A stretch of 64,000 nt of DNA from Streptomyces noursei ATCC 11455 (lineage in GTDB: Bacteria; Actinomycetota; Actinomycetes; Streptomycetales; Streptomycetaceae), in the NCBI RefSeq assembly GCF_001704275.1, contig NZ_CP011533.1, forward strand, positions 2,914,001 through 2,978,000, in the 5' to 3' direction. The notes below the pieces were generated by a model. The model ran no database searches. It saw only the letters and a program-made list of their open reading frames with translations, and was not told the origin of the DNA. Shown here piece after piece: positions 9,601 through 18,789 of the stretch; position 1 is the stretch's first letter; every line of letters begins with the position of its first letter. The position numbers and the translations under genes are program-made.

Positions 9601-9663
9601 GCGCAACCTTTCGAAAGCAACTACCGTTGGCTAACTAGGGAGAACATTTCGAGAGGGGCCGAC

Positions 9664-10461
9664 GTGACCACCACCGCAGACAGCGCGACCATCACCGCAC
9701 AAAGCCACTCCCAGAGCCGATTCGAGCAACCGCAAAGGGCACCGCGGCCGATGGAAGACACCACGTCGGACTCCGAAGAGCACAAGCCGACCCGTTCGCT
9801 GCCGGGGCGCCCCCCGGGCATTCGCGCCGACAGTTCCGGGCTCACCGACCGCCAGCGCCGGGTGATCGAAGTGATCCGGGATTCGGTGCAGCGGCGCGGA
9901 TATCCCCCGTCCATGCGGGAGATCGGCCAGGCCGTCGGGCTCTCCAGCACCTCCTCCGTCGCCCACCAGCTGATGGCCCTGGAGCGGAAGGGCTTCCTGC
10001 GCCGCGACCCGCACCGCCCGCGGGCGTACGAGGTCCGTGCGTCGGACCAGCCGACGAGCGCGGCGACGGAGACCGCCGGCAAGCCCGCCGCGTCCTACGT
10101 CCCGCTGGTCGGCCGGATCGCGGCCGGCGGCCCGATCCTTGCCGAGGAGTCCGTCGAGGACGTCTTCCCCCTGCCCCGTCAGCTGGTCGGCGACGGCGAG
10201 CTGTTCGTGCTGAAGGTCGTGGGCGACTCCATGATCGAGGCGGCGATCTGCGACGGCGACTGGGTCACCGTCCGCCGCCAGCCGGTCGCGGAGAACGGCG
10301 ACATCGTCGCCGCCATGCTCGACGGCGAGGCGACCGTCAAGCGCTTCAAGCGCGAGGACGGCCATGTATGGCTGCTGCCGCACAACGCCGCGTACCAGCC
10401 CATCCCCGGCGACGAGGCGACCATCCTCGGCAAGGTGGTGGCGGTGCTGCGCCGGGTCTGA
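9664..10461 (+). CDS. lexA: SOS response repressor and autoprotease LexA
   Basis: A 265-residue protein. A low-complexity tail of about 55 residues precedes the winged helix-turn-helix ([51 protein letters not shown], about residues 60-115). The S24 peptidase domain follows, with the self-cleavage bond Ala154-Gly155 in GRIAAGGP and the catalytic pair Ser189 (VVGDSM) and Lys226 (EATVKRF). RecA filaments trigger cleavage and derepress DNA-repair genes. GTG at 9664 has GAGAGGGG upstream; an internal ATG at about residue 30 would also leave the domain intact. Both lexA and the recA gene in this window carry SOS boxes. Confidence 0.97.
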   Translation: MTTTADSATITAQSHSQSRFEQPQRAPRPMEDTTSDSEEHKPTRSLPGRPPGIRADSSGLTDRQRRVIEVIRDSVQRRGYPPSMREIGQAVGLSSTSSVAHQLMALERKGFLRRDPHRPRAYEVRASDQPTSAATETAGKPAASYVPLVGRIAAGGPILAEESVEDVFPLPRQLVGDGELFVLKVVGDSMIEAAICDGDWVTVRRQPVAENGDIVAAMLDGEATVKRFKREDGHVWLLPHNAAYQPIPGDEATILGKVVAVLRRV

Positions 10462-10477
10462 CCGCGCCCCCACGACC

Positions 10478-10521
10478 GAGCCCCGGGAAGGAACCACTGC
10501 GCCGGTTCCGTCCCGGGGCTC
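10478..10521. terminator. Bidirectional terminator between lexA and helicase
   Basis: An 18-position stem (GAGCCCCGGGA-a-GGAACC with its complement, one A/G mismatch) and an eight-base loop sit between convergent genes. Confidence 0.85.
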
Positions 10522-10551
10522 TGCGCTGTCACAGCGGGCCCCGCTCCCCGG

Positions 10552-12549
10552 CTACTCCCCCGCCGCCTCCTTGGCCGCCTTGTCGATGGCGGCCAACGAG
10601 CGGCGGACCTGATTGCGGTCGGTGGTGTACCAGAAGTCCGGCATGGACTTGCGGAGGAAGGAACCGTAGCGGGCTCGCTCCACGCGCGGGTCCAGCACCG
10701 CGACCACGCCGCGGTCGCCGGTGGCGCGGACCAGACGGCCCGCCCCCTGCGCCATCAGCAGCGCGGCATGAGTCGCCGCGACCGCCATGAAGCCGTTGCC
10801 GCCGGCCTCCTCCACGGCCTTCTGCCGGGCGCTCATCAGCGGATCGTCCGGCCGCGGGAAGGGCACCCGGTCCATGACCACCAGCTGACAGTTCGGGCCC
10901 GGGACGTCCACGCCCTGCCACAGCGACAGGGTGCCGAACAGGCACGTCCGGGCGTCCGCGGCGAACGTCCGGATCAGCTCGCCGAGGGTCTCCTCGCCCT
11001 GGAGGAGGACCGGCATGTCGAGCCGGCCGCGCATCGCCTCCGCCGCGGCCTGGGCGCCCCGCATCGACGAGAACAGCCCCAGCGTCCGGCCACCGGCCGC
11101 CTCGATGAGCTCCGCCAGCTCGTCGAGCATGTCGGTGCGGCTGCCCTCCCGGCCCGGCTGGGCGAGGTGCTTGGCGACGTAGAGGATGCCCTGCTTGCCG
11201 TAGTCGAACGGCGAGCCGACGTCCAGGCCCTTCCAGACCGGCTCGTCCTCGCCCGCGGTGCCCTCCGGGCCCAGGCCCAGCGAGGCGGCCACGCCGTTGA
11301 AGTCGCCGCCCAGCTTGAGGGTGGCGGAGGTCAGCACCACGGAGCGGTCGGTGAAGAGCTTCTCCCGCAGCAGACCGGAGACCGACAGCGGCGCCACCCG
11401 CAGCGACGCCCCGCTGAAGCGAGGCGCGGCTCCGCCGCGGGGCTCATGGCGCTCGTACCAGACCACGTCGTACTCGGAGCCGTTCGCGATGCGCTCGGCG
11501 ACGTCGTGGACGTTCTCCACCGCGGCCAGGGCCTGCTTGCGGACCGCGTCCTCGTCCTGGACGGACTTGTCGCGGGTCGAGCCGAGCGCGACGATCACCG
11601 TGCGGGCCGCGTCCCGCAGCGCCATCAGGCAGTACGCCAGCTCCTCGGGGATCTCCTCCAGGCGGCCGGGCAGCGCCAGCTCCATCAGCCGCTCGAAGGT
11701 CTCGGCGGCGGTCTGGAGCTGATCGGCGGCCTTCTCGTCGACCAGCTTGGCGGCGCGCCGCACGGCGCGGTTGACCTGGCCGGGGGTGAGCTCGCCGGTG
11801 GCCACGCCGGTGACCCGGGAGACCAGCTCATGCCCCTCGTCGATGATCAGGACCTCGTGCTGCGGCAGGACCGGCGCGCCCTCGATGGCGTCGATCGCCA
11901 GCAGCGCGTGGTTGGTGATCACCACATCGGCGAGCTTGGCCCGCTCCCGGGCCGCCTCGGCGAAGCACTCCGCGCCGTACGCGCACTTCGAGGCGCCCAG
12001 GCACTCCCGGGAGGAGACCGAGACCTGGCCCCAGGCGCGGTCCGAGACGCCGGGGGAAAGATCGTCGCGGTCGCCGGTCTCGGTCTCGTCCGCCCAGTCG
12101 CGCAGCCGCAGCAGGTCCTTGCCGAGCTTGCTGGTCGGCGTCGCCTGCTCGAAGACGTCGAAGAGGCCGTCCTCCTCGTCCTGCGGGGCGCCCTCGTGGA
12201 GGCGGTGCAGGCAGAGGTAATTGGAGCGGCCCTTGAGCATCGCGAACTGCGGCCGGCGGCGCAGCTGCGGATGCAGCGCCTCGACCGTCCGCGGCAGATC
12301 GCGCTCGACGAGCTGGCGCTGGAGGGCGAGGGTGGCCGTGGCGACCACCACCCTCTCGCCGTGGGCCAGCGCCGGCACCAGATAGCCGAGGGACTTTCCG
12401 GTGCCGGTGCCGGCCTGCACCAGCAGATGGGCCTGGTCGTCCACGGCCTCGGCGACGGCCTCGGCCATGGCCACCTGGCCGGGCCGCTCGGTGCCGCCGA
12501 CGGCGGAGACGGCGGCGTGGAGCAGATCGGGGAGAGAGGGCTTCGTCAT
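10552..12549 (-). CDS. DinG/XPD-type ATP-dependent DNA helicase
   Basis: A 665-residue superfamily 2 helicase of the DinG/YoaA branch, which unwinds DNA 5' to 3' and resolves R-loops, forks or G-quadruplexes. Walker A is AGTGTGKS (residues 46-53), the DEAH box is IIDEGHEL, and motif VI is GAGRLVRATGDRG near the C-terminus. Four cysteines (Cys113 in NYLCLHR, then Cys183, Cys189 and Cys195 in RECLGASKCAYGAEC) match the iron-sulfur cluster ligands of this family. ATG at 12549 begins the conserved N-terminus; weak upstream in-frame starts exist. It lies next to lexA, but I see no SOS box at its own start. A helicase role in damage tolerance fits the neighbourhood. Confidence 0.9.
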   Translation of the reverse strand: MTKPSLPDLLHAAVSAVGGTERPGQVAMAEAVAEAVDDQAHLLVQAGTGTGKSLGYLVPALAHGERVVVATATLALQRQLVERDLPRTVEALHPQLRRRPQFAMLKGRSNYLCLHRLHEGAPQDEEDGLFDVFEQATPTSKLGKDLLRLRDWADETETGDRDDLSPGVSDRAWGQVSVSSRECLGASKCAYGAECFAEAARERAKLADVVITNHALLAIDAIEGAPVLPQHEVLIIDEGHELVSRVTGVATGELTPGQVNRAVRRAAKLVDEKAADQLQTAAETFERLMELALPGRLEEIPEELAYCLMALRDAARTVIVALGSTRDKSVQDEDAVRKQALAAVENVHDVAERIANGSEYDVVWYERHEPRGGAAPRFSGASLRVAPLSVSGLLREKLFTDRSVVLTSATLKLGGDFNGVAASLGLGPEGTAGEDEPVWKGLDVGSPFDYGKQGILYVAKHLAQPGREGSRTDMLDELAELIEAAGGRTLGLFSSMRGAQAAAEAMRGRLDMPVLLQGEETLGELIRTFAADARTCLFGTLSLWQGVDVPGPNCQLVVMDRVPFPRPDDPLMSARQKAVEEAGGNGFMAVAATHAALLMAQGAGRLVRATGDRGVVAVLDPRVERARYGSFLRKSMPDFWYTTDRNQVRRSLAAIDKAAKEAAGE

Positions 12550-12610
12550 AGCGCTTGCAAGCCTACGCGGGACCACTGACAGCGCGGGGCGATCACGGGA
12601 CAGGCAGGGA

Positions 12611-14428
12611 TCACGGTGCGTACAGGGGGTTGGGGACGGTGCCGTGCACGGCGGCGTGCGGGCGGTCGCGGCGATCGCGGTAACCGTCCACATGCAGCCG
12701 GTTGCGGTTCAGACAGAGCCGCTCGATCTTCGGGGTGAGCAGGTCGAAGGTCTCCTGCCGCTCCTTGAGGTGCGGGAACCGCTCGTGGTGGCGCAGGATC
12801 TCCGCCCGGACGAGTGACCAGAACTCGCCCTCGGGTACGCCGAGTTGCTCCTCGCACAGCGGCGCCAGATAGCGGAAGACGCCGACGAACAGGCCGGAGT
12901 GGATGAACTGGGTGAGAAACGCCGGGGGTTCGGTCAGCAGCACCGCCCGGACGTCGTCCGACATGGTGTCCTGCTCGGGCAGCGGCTGGGCGCTGGTGTT
13001 GACGTCGTCGACGAAGTCCTTCATGGCCAGCCGGGTGGGGACGTCGTCCTCGTCGAAGACGACGATGGCGTTCTCACCGTGCGGGGAGAAGACCGTGCCG
13101 TACTGGTAGAGGAAGTGCAGCAGGGGCGGCAGCAGCGCGCCGAACAGCCGGGCCAGCCAGTCCCGCGGGGACAGGCCGGAGCGGTGCACCAGCTCCGCGG
13201 TCAGGGCGCGGCCGGCGGGGTCGGTCTGCAGCAGGGAGGCCAGGGTGCGGGCGCGCTCCCCCGGGTCGAGCCGGCCGGCGAGCGGCTCCCGCCAGATGCA
13301 GCCGAGCAGTTCCTTGTACTGGTAGGGGACGCCGGGGAGCCGGTCGTAGAGGGGGTGCTCGACGGTGACCGAGGCGGTCTCGCCGAGCAGGATCACCCGG
13401 GTCTCGTCGCGCAGATACGTATCGCCGTCGCGCAGGCCGTGCACCCAGGCGGTGACGGCGGGGGCGGCCAGGGTGCGCTCGGTGGGCAGACCGCGCCAGA
13501 CCAGGGTGTTGAGGATGGACAGCGGCAGCTTGACGGTGCGCGCCCGGGGGCGGGTGAGGTTGAGGAAGGTGCGGATCGATTGCTGCGGGAGCCGCAGGTC
13601 GTCGTCGCTGGGCAGCGGGACGAGGGATCGGTCGGCGAGTTGCGGGGCGAAGAGCGGGGCGATGGTCTCGTCCCACTGCCAGGGGTGCACGGGGAGGTAG
13701 AGGTAGTCGGCCGGGTCGCGGCCGGCGTCGGTCAGGGTGGCGGCGAAGGCGTGCCGGGTGGCCGGGGCGAGTTCCTCGCCGTAGAGGCGGTCGGGGGTGG
13801 CCAGGGCGGGGACGCCGCGGTAGTGGGCGATGCTGCGGTGCGCGGCGAGCCAGGGCAGCCGCTGCGGGGTGCGGGCCTCGGGGGCCCAGGTCTCGGCGTC
13901 GGCGGCGGAGAAGCCGAGGCGGCCCTTGTTGGCGACGAGCCAGGGGTGGCCGGTCTGGTGGCCTTCGAGGGCGGCGTAGTCCAGGTCGGCGAGTTCCGCG
14001 GCGCTGAGCGCGGTGGCGTCCAGGCGGGTGTCGGCGGCGAGGGTGGCGGTCAGCTCGCGGATGAGGTGGCCGGTGGTGTCGCCGGACAGGCTCAGGACGG
14101 TGTCGTGGGCGTGGGTGAGGAAGCGCAGCGGATCGGCGTGCGGGGCGATCGAGTGGGGGTCGACGCGCCAGTGCCCGTAGGCGCTTCTGTGCGCGGTGAA
14201 GCGGTAGGTGAGGTCGTCGGTGACGCGTAGGCGGTAGCGGGGGCTGCCGTCGGGGGCGGTGCCGTCGGGTTCGGGGACGAGGATCTCCTCGTAGGCGAAT
14301 TCCGCGAGGGTCTTGGCGAAGAGCCTGCGGGCGGCGCGCTGCCAGGCGTCGTGCGACGGGGTGTGCCCGGCCGTGGTGGACGGGGCGCGGCGGTCGGCGG
14401 GAGCGGAGGGGCGGGACGCAGGAGACAA
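12611..14428 (-). CDS. NIS siderophore synthetase, IucA/IucC family (DesD/IucC-like, last gene of operon)
   Basis: A 605-residue ATP-dependent synthetase that joins an amine or alcohol to a carboxylate through an acyl-adenylate. Family landmarks are HPWLVANKGRLGFS (ATP-binding region, about residues 175-190), LYLPVHPWQWDE, QSIRTFLNLTRPRARTVKLP, and the FhuF-like C-terminal lobe with QYGTVFSPHGENAIVVFDED and KDFVDDVNTSAQPLPE. These resemble the DesD/IucC/RhbF group (type C-like, acting on already monoacylated citrate or succinyl substrates). The TTG at 14428 was chosen because GAGGAG lies eight bases upstream; an in-frame ATG at 14470 lacks a good site. It is the fourth gene of the operon, 100 bases after the acetyltransferase. 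The product is unknown. Confidence 0.9.
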   Translation of the reverse strand: MSPASRPSAPADRRAPSTTAGHTPSHDAWQRAARRLFAKTLAEFAYEEILVPEPDGTAPDGSPRYRLRVTDDLTYRFTAHRSAYGHWRVDPHSIAPHADPLRFLTHAHDTVLSLSGDTTGHLIRELTATLAADTRLDATALSAAELADLDYAALEGHQTGHPWLVANKGRLGFSAADAETWAPEARTPQRLPWLAAHRSIAHYRGVPALATPDRLYGEELAPATRHAFAATLTDAGRDPADYLYLPVHPWQWDETIAPLFAPQLADRSLVPLPSDDDLRLPQQSIRTFLNLTRPRARTVKLPLSILNTLVWRGLPTERTLAAPAVTAWVHGLRDGDTYLRDETRVILLGETASVTVEHPLYDRLPGVPYQYKELLGCIWREPLAGRLDPGERARTLASLLQTDPAGRALTAELVHRSGLSPRDWLARLFGALLPPLLHFLYQYGTVFSPHGENAIVVFDEDDVPTRLAMKDFVDDVNTSAQPLPEQDTMSDDVRAVLLTEPPAFLTQFIHSGLFVGVFRYLAPLCEEQLGVPEGEFWSLVRAEILRHHERFPHLKERQETFDLLTPKIERLCLNRNRLHVDGYRDRRDRPHAAVHGTVPNPLYAP

Positions 14429-14528
14429 GGTGGGACTCCTCGGGACGGGACCGGCACGTGCGGGGGACAACCGGGCCGGCGGGATGGATGGCGGACCGGG
14501 CCGGGGCCGTCGACAGACGGCCCCGGGG

Positions 14529-15209
14529 TCAGAGCAGGTGGCGGTGGGCGCGGTCGCGGATCATCAACGCCGCGCGTTTCTCGGGGAGTTCGATCTCCTC
14601 GGCGTAGCGGAAGCCGGCGCTCAGGAACGCCGCCACGGAGCCGGTGTTGCACAGGTCCGGTTCGGCGAGGACGCGCCCGCACCGCGGGCGGTGGTCGAGG
14701 ACGAGGTCGGCGGTGGCGCGCAGCAGCGTCGTGCCGAGGCCGCGGCCGCGGTCGCCGGTGCCGCCGATGAGCAGGTGGATGCCGGTGTCGTGGGGGCGGG
14801 CCCGGTAGTAGCGGGCGATCCGGTCCAGATCGGCGCGGTAGATCTCCCAGTAGCTCATCGGGACGCCGTCCAGCACGCCCAGACACGGCACGCTGCGGCC
14901 GTCGCCGTCCAGCTGGGGGCGCAGATGGGCGGCGGTGGTCTCCGGGGGGCCGGCCAGTTCCCAGAAGGCGGCGACGGCCGGATCGTTCATCCAGGCGACG
15001 ATCCGGTCCAGGTCGCGGTCGAGGTCCACCGGGACGAGGGCGAACGCCCCGACGGGAGTGGCGGCCGGTGGCCAGCCGGCCAGGTCGTCCAGCAACGGGC
15101 CCGCGGCCGGGGTGGGGGCTGCGGGCGGCGCCGCGCCGGGGTGGGGCGCGGGCCGGTCGCCGAAGGTGTCGTCCGGCGCGGTGGTGGGGCCGGAATCGGT
15201 GGGTGGCAC
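14529..15209 (-). CDS. GNAT acetyltransferase of siderophore biosynthesis (AlcB/RhbD/IucB-like)
   Basis: A 226-residue acyl-CoA transferase. After about 50 low-complexity residues, the AlcB-type GNAT domain reads ALVPVDLDRDLDRIVAWMNDPAVAAFWELAG, then VPMSYWEIYRADLDRIARYY, GIHLLIGG and RGRGLGTTLLRA (the acetyl-CoA pyrophosphate loop), ending in AEPDLCNTGSVAAFLSAGFRYAEEIELPEKRAALM. In aerobactin, rhizobactin and related pathways this family acylates the hydroxylamino nitrogen of a diamine arm. GTG at 15209 has GGAGAG seven bases upstream. It lies between the two NIS synthetases. No N-hydroxylase is encoded nearby, so either the N-hydroxy substrate is made elsewhere or the acceptor differs from the classical one. 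Confidence 0.87.
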   Translation of the reverse strand: MPPTDSGPTTAPDDTFGDRPAPHPGAAPPAAPTPAAGPLLDDLAGWPPAATPVGAFALVPVDLDRDLDRIVAWMNDPAVAAFWELAGPPETTAAHLRPQLDGDGRSVPCLGVLDGVPMSYWEIYRADLDRIARYYRARPHDTGIHLLIGGTGDRGRGLGTTLLRATADLVLDHRPRCGRVLAEPDLCNTGSVAAFLSAGFRYAEEIELPEKRAALMIRDRAHRHLL

Positions 15210-15245
15210 GTGACGCTCTCCTGTGGGGCTGGGGGACAGCAGGAC

Positions 15246-17270
15246 CTAGAGCGCGAGCGGATTGGACAGGGTGACGTAGACGGACTGGGTGTCGACCGGG
15301 CCGACCAGTTCGTCCAGGCCGTGCAGCCTGGTCGCGAGGTTGGCCTTGCAGCGCAGGGTGCGGGCGGAGAGCAGGCGCTCCGGCAGGGTGGAGCGGTGCG
15401 CCCGGGGCGCGGCGGCGGCATCGACGAGGAACCGTCGGAAGGCGGCGAGCAGCACCTCCTCGCGGATCAGGCGGGCCGCGCCGAACGCCCCGATGAGACC
15501 GAGGACGTTGTTGATGCCGAGGTAGTAGGCGAACCGCTCGTCGGTGACGTCGTCGGCGACGAAGGTGTCGCTGGCGGTGCCGATGCCGGGCAGTCGGCTC
15601 TCCAGTTCGGCGCGGCGGGAGGTCCGGAAGTAGTAGCCCTGGTTGTCGCGGTAGCGGCCGCCGGCCGGCCAGCCGTCCGCGTCCAGCAGGACGAGGGTGT
15701 TCTGCTGGTGGGCCTCCAGGGCGACGCCGGCCGTCCCGTCGAGCCACAGGACGGGACGGACCACCGCTTCGAGGTAGCGCAGGAACCACTCCGTGGCCAC
15801 CGCGCCGGCCGGCCGCCCGGTGCGGGCGCTGAGCGCGCCGACCACGCTCTCCAGGCGGGAGCGCATCGCGCCGTGGCCGGGCCAGGGACGGGGCGCGGTG
15901 AGTCCGGCGAGGCAGACGGCGTCGTCGTCGGGACCGAAGGGCTGGTGGCGGATGACCACGTCGAGGCCCTGGACGGGGGTGCCGTCCGGCCCGTCGACGG
16001 CGAGGTAGGCGGGGTCGCGGACGATGTCGAAGCCGGGGGTGCCGGGGAAGGCGGCCCGCCACTGCGCGGCCAGGCCGGTGCGCAGCAGTCGGTGCACCTC
16101 GACGCCGCGGATCAGCTCCTTGCGGAGGTTCTCCCGGCGGGAGTTGGTGATGCGCAGGCCCAGGGAGAGCTTGAGCATGGCGGGCGCCCCGGGGCGGCAG
16201 ACCGTGCGGACGGAGGAGGTGGGGTACCAACGGGGGCCGTGCGGGCCGAGGTCGTGCAGCAGTCCGGCGTCGCGCAGCGCGGCGGTCTCCGGGCGGGCGG
16301 CGAGGTCCCGGGCCTGCCAGGGGTGGAGCGGCAGGGGCACCGTGCCGTCGGGGAGCGGCAGGCCCTCGCCGGCCAGTTCGGCGGTGAGCTGCCCGGCCGG
16401 CACCGTGCGGCCGCGCTCGGTCCAGGCGGAGTCGGCGGCGACCGCGGAGGGGTGGACGGCCACCCAGTGCAGCGGGAAGGCGCCGCGGAGTTCGGGCGAG
16501 TAGGCGACGGTCTCGGCGTCGGTGAGGCCCTCGCGGCTCTTGGGCGTGGGGTGCAGGGGGTGGCCCAGGAGGAGCGACTGCTCGGCTTCGAGGAAACGGG
16601 AGCCCTGTTCCTCGGCGGGGCGGGCGCGCCGGTCGGCGATGAACAGGGCGGTGGTGCGCACGGAGTTGGCGACCCGGCCGACGAGTTCGGCGCCGTCGCC
16701 ATCCGGGGCCTGCGGGGCGTCGTCCGCGGCGGATGGTTCGTCGCCGTCGGCGACCCGGTGTTCGCCGCCGTCCGAGGCGCGCCGGTCGCCGCCGTGCGCG
16801 GCCTCGCGGCGCAGCAGGGCGGCGAGGGTGACGGCGTCCAGCGGGGCCGAGCCGGGCGGGGTGCCCTCCAGGGTGGGGGCGCCCAGGCGGTGCCAGCCGG
16901 TGGGTGACCAGTAGCGGACCGGGATGTGCAGGGCGGTGGCGCTGGCGTGCAGCGGGAGGCGCAGCCGGCCGCCGGCCGGGCGGGCGGTGCCGTGCTCGCG
17001 CAGCCAGCAGCGGAGGAGGTTCTCGATGCCGGCGGCGTCGGCGGCGACGGCCGGGTCCGGGTGGTCCAGGGGGTCGGCGTCGGGGTGGCGCACGGGGTCG
17101 TGCGAGCCGGGGACGCGGCGGCCGGCGGCCGGGGTCTGCTGGTGGCAGGTGTCGTCGCCGGGGCGGCGCTGCTGGCGCGGGACGGACGGCTCGATGAGGC
17201 CGGCCCCCTGGTGCGGGAGCGGGAGCCGTTCGGCCGCGTGGGCGGCGTCGGGGCCGGGGCGTTCGTTCAT
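15246..17270 (-). CDS. NIS siderophore synthetase, IucA/IucC family (RhbC/IucA-like)
   Basis: A 674-residue NIS synthetase. It has LPLHPWQARDLAA, WYPTSSVRTVCRPGAPAMLKLSL, GLRITNSRRENLRKELIRG and, in the C-terminal lobe, VALEAHQQNTLVLLD and GRYRDNQGYYFR. The EAHQQN and RDNQG motifs characterise the group that first adds an amine to citrate (type A-like). An acidic, low-complexity insertion of about 60 residues near residue 170 is unlike the family core. ATG at 17270 overlaps the aminotransferase stop in an ATGA junction, implying translational coupling. Citrate as the acid partner is an inference from the subgroup. Confidence 0.9.
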   Translation of the reverse strand: MNERPGPDAAHAAERLPLPHQGAGLIEPSVPRQQRRPGDDTCHQQTPAAGRRVPGSHDPVRHPDADPLDHPDPAVAADAAGIENLLRCWLREHGTARPAGGRLRLPLHASATALHIPVRYWSPTGWHRLGAPTLEGTPPGSAPLDAVTLAALLRREAAHGGDRRASDGGEHRVADGDEPSAADDAPQAPDGDGAELVGRVANSVRTTALFIADRRARPAEEQGSRFLEAEQSLLLGHPLHPTPKSREGLTDAETVAYSPELRGAFPLHWVAVHPSAVAADSAWTERGRTVPAGQLTAELAGEGLPLPDGTVPLPLHPWQARDLAARPETAALRDAGLLHDLGPHGPRWYPTSSVRTVCRPGAPAMLKLSLGLRITNSRRENLRKELIRGVEVHRLLRTGLAAQWRAAFPGTPGFDIVRDPAYLAVDGPDGTPVQGLDVVIRHQPFGPDDDAVCLAGLTAPRPWPGHGAMRSRLESVVGALSARTGRPAGAVATEWFLRYLEAVVRPVLWLDGTAGVALEAHQQNTLVLLDADGWPAGGRYRDNQGYYFRTSRRAELESRLPGIGTASDTFVADDVTDERFAYYLGINNVLGLIGAFGAARLIREEVLLAAFRRFLVDAAAAPRAHRSTLPERLLSARTLRCKANLATRLHGLDELVGPVDTQSVYVTLSNPLAL

Positions 17271-18661
17271 GCGGGGGTGCCTCGCAGTGTCGTGGGGGAC
17301 GAGCCCGTGGGCCCGGGGGCGGTGCGGACGGCCGCCGCGATGGCGTCGGCGAGGCGGTCGAGGACCGCGTCCGCCTGTTCGTCGGTGAGGGTCAGGGGCG
17401 GCAGCAGCCGCACGACGGCGGAGTGCCGGCCACCGAGTTCGACGATCAGGCCGCGGTCCAGGCACGCCTGTTGGACGGCGGCGGCCAGCGCCGGGTCGGC
17501 GGGGCGGGCACCCAGCGGGTCGGCGTCGGCGTCGCGGTCGACGATCTCGATGCCGATCATCAGGCCCCGGCCGCGGACGTCGCCGATGCAGTCGTGGGCG
17601 GCGGCGAGCCCGCGGAGCCGGGCGAGCATCGTGGCGCCGAGCTCCGCGGCGCGGCCGGCGAGGCCGTTGCGGCGTACGTAGGCGAGGGTGGCGGTGCCGG
17701 CGGCCATGGCGAGTTGGTTGCCGCGGAAGGTGCCGGCGTGCGCGCCGGGGCGCCAGGCGTCCAGCTCCTCGCGGTAGACGATGACCGCGAGCGGGAGGCT
17801 GCCGCCGATCGCCTTGGACAGGACGAGGACGTCGGGGACGATGCCGCTCTGTTCGACGGCCCAGAAGGTGCCGGTGCGGCCGACGCCGGTCTGCACCTCG
17901 TCGACGATGAGCGGGATGTCGCGGGCGGCGGTGAGCTCCCGCATCCGGCGCAGCCAGTCGGCCGGGGCGGGGATCACGCCGCCCTCGCCCTGGACCGGTT
18001 CGAGGATCATCCCGGCGGGCCGGGGCACCCCGCCCTTGGGGTCGTCGAGGAGGTTCTCGGTCCAGCGCGCGGAGAGTTCGGCGCCGCGCTCGCCGCCGAC
18101 GCCGAAGGGGCAGCGGTAGGCGTAGGGGTAGGGCAGCCGGGCCACGCCGGCGTGCCGGGCGCCCCCGGAGGCGGCCAGGGCGTCCGCGGTCATGCCGTGG
18201 TAGGCGCCGGAGAACGCGGCCAGGCCGTCCCGGCCGGTGGCGGTGCGGACGAGGGTGAAGGCGGCCTCGACGGCGTCGGTGCCGGCCGGGCCGCAGAACT
18301 GGATCCTGCCCTTTTCGGCCAACTCCTCGGGCAGGGAGGCGAAGAGTTCGGTGGTGAAGGCGTCCTTGACCGGGGTGGCGAGGTCGAGGATGTGCAGCGG
18401 CGCGCCGGAGTCGAGGACGGTGCGGATGGCTTCCAGGACCACGGGGTGGTTGTGGCCCAGCGCCAGGGTGCCGGCACCGGAGAGGCAGTCGAGGTAGCGC
18501 CGGCCGTCGGCGCCCTCGATGGTCAGCCCGCGGGCGCGCACCGGGACGATCGGCAGCGAGCGCGCATACGTACGGGCGGCGGACTCACGCAGGGCCTGGC
18601 GGCGCAGGATTCCCTCGTGGGCCGGCGGCGCGGCCGCCGGCACGGTTTCGGTCAACGCCAC
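17267..18661 (-). CDS. Diaminobutyrate-2-oxoglutarate aminotransferase (class III, RhbA/EctB-like)
   Basis: A 464-residue PLP enzyme that would convert aspartate semialdehyde and glutamate to L-2,4-diaminobutyrate. Fold-type I landmarks are LDCLSGAGTLALGHNHP, QFCGPAGTDAVEAAFTL, FSGAYHGMTADALAASG, LIVDEVQTGVGRTG (Asp254) and VLVLSKAIGGSLPLAV with the PLP lysine Lys283. These match RhbA, the rhizobactin enzyme, more than general ornithine aminotransferases. GTG at 18661 follows GGAGGA, somewhat distant (10 bases). It is the first gene of the operon and overlaps the next by four bases. No EctA or EctC is present, so an ectoine role is excluded locally. Confidence 0.9.
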   Translation of the reverse strand: MALTETVPAAAPPAHEGILRRQALRESAARTYARSLPIVPVRARGLTIEGADGRRYLDCLSGAGTLALGHNHPVVLEAIRTVLDSGAPLHILDLATPVKDAFTTELFASLPEELAEKGRIQFCGPAGTDAVEAAFTLVRTATGRDGLAAFSGAYHGMTADALAASGGARHAGVARLPYPYAYRCPFGVGGERGAELSARWTENLLDDPKGGVPRPAGMILEPVQGEGGVIPAPADWLRRMRELTAARDIPLIVDEVQTGVGRTGTFWAVEQSGIVPDVLVLSKAIGGSLPLAVIVYREELDAWRPGAHAGTFRGNQLAMAAGTATLAYVRRNGLAGRAAELGATMLARLRGLAAAHDCIGDVRGRGLMIGIEIVDRDADADPLGARPADPALAAAVQQACLDRGLIVELGGRHSAVVRLLPPLTLTDEQADAVLDRLADAIAAAVRTAPGPTGSSPTTLRGTPA

Positions 18662-18772
18662 GGCAGTTGTGTCCTCCTGCTGGTGAACTGCTGGATACCG
18701 CGCGGGCCCGGCAGACAGCCCGGCCGTCCCCCGTACGTACCAACGACGCCACCCGCGCGGGAACACGGGCCA

Positions 18773-18789
18773 CGTCAAGATCCTTGACG
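18773..18789. promoter_or_regulatory. Perfect inverted repeat CGTCAAG-ATC-CTTGACG upstream of siderophore operon
   Basis: A 17-bp palindrome with 7-bp arms, 112 bases upstream of the aminotransferase start and 157 bases upstream of the divergent protease gene. A second imperfect repeat (CGGTTC-N7-GAACCG) lies at 18863-18881. Neither resembles the TTAGGTTAGGCTAACCTAA-type iron box bound by DmdR/IdeR, which I did not find here. The repeat may bind a local regulator or may be a promoter element of the operon. Confidence 0.5.

Larger units (their letters stand above)
9104..9663. other. Divergent control region between nrdR and lexA
   Basis: This 560-bp region has no gene. The nrdR side carries two NrdR boxes (9242-9288). 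The lexA side carries an SOS box (9587-9600) just upstream of its promoter. The middle (about 9300-9540) is GC-rich and has short inverted repeats such as GGACGGGAATCC-like direct motifs at 9480-9505, but nothing assignable. Confidence 0.7.
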
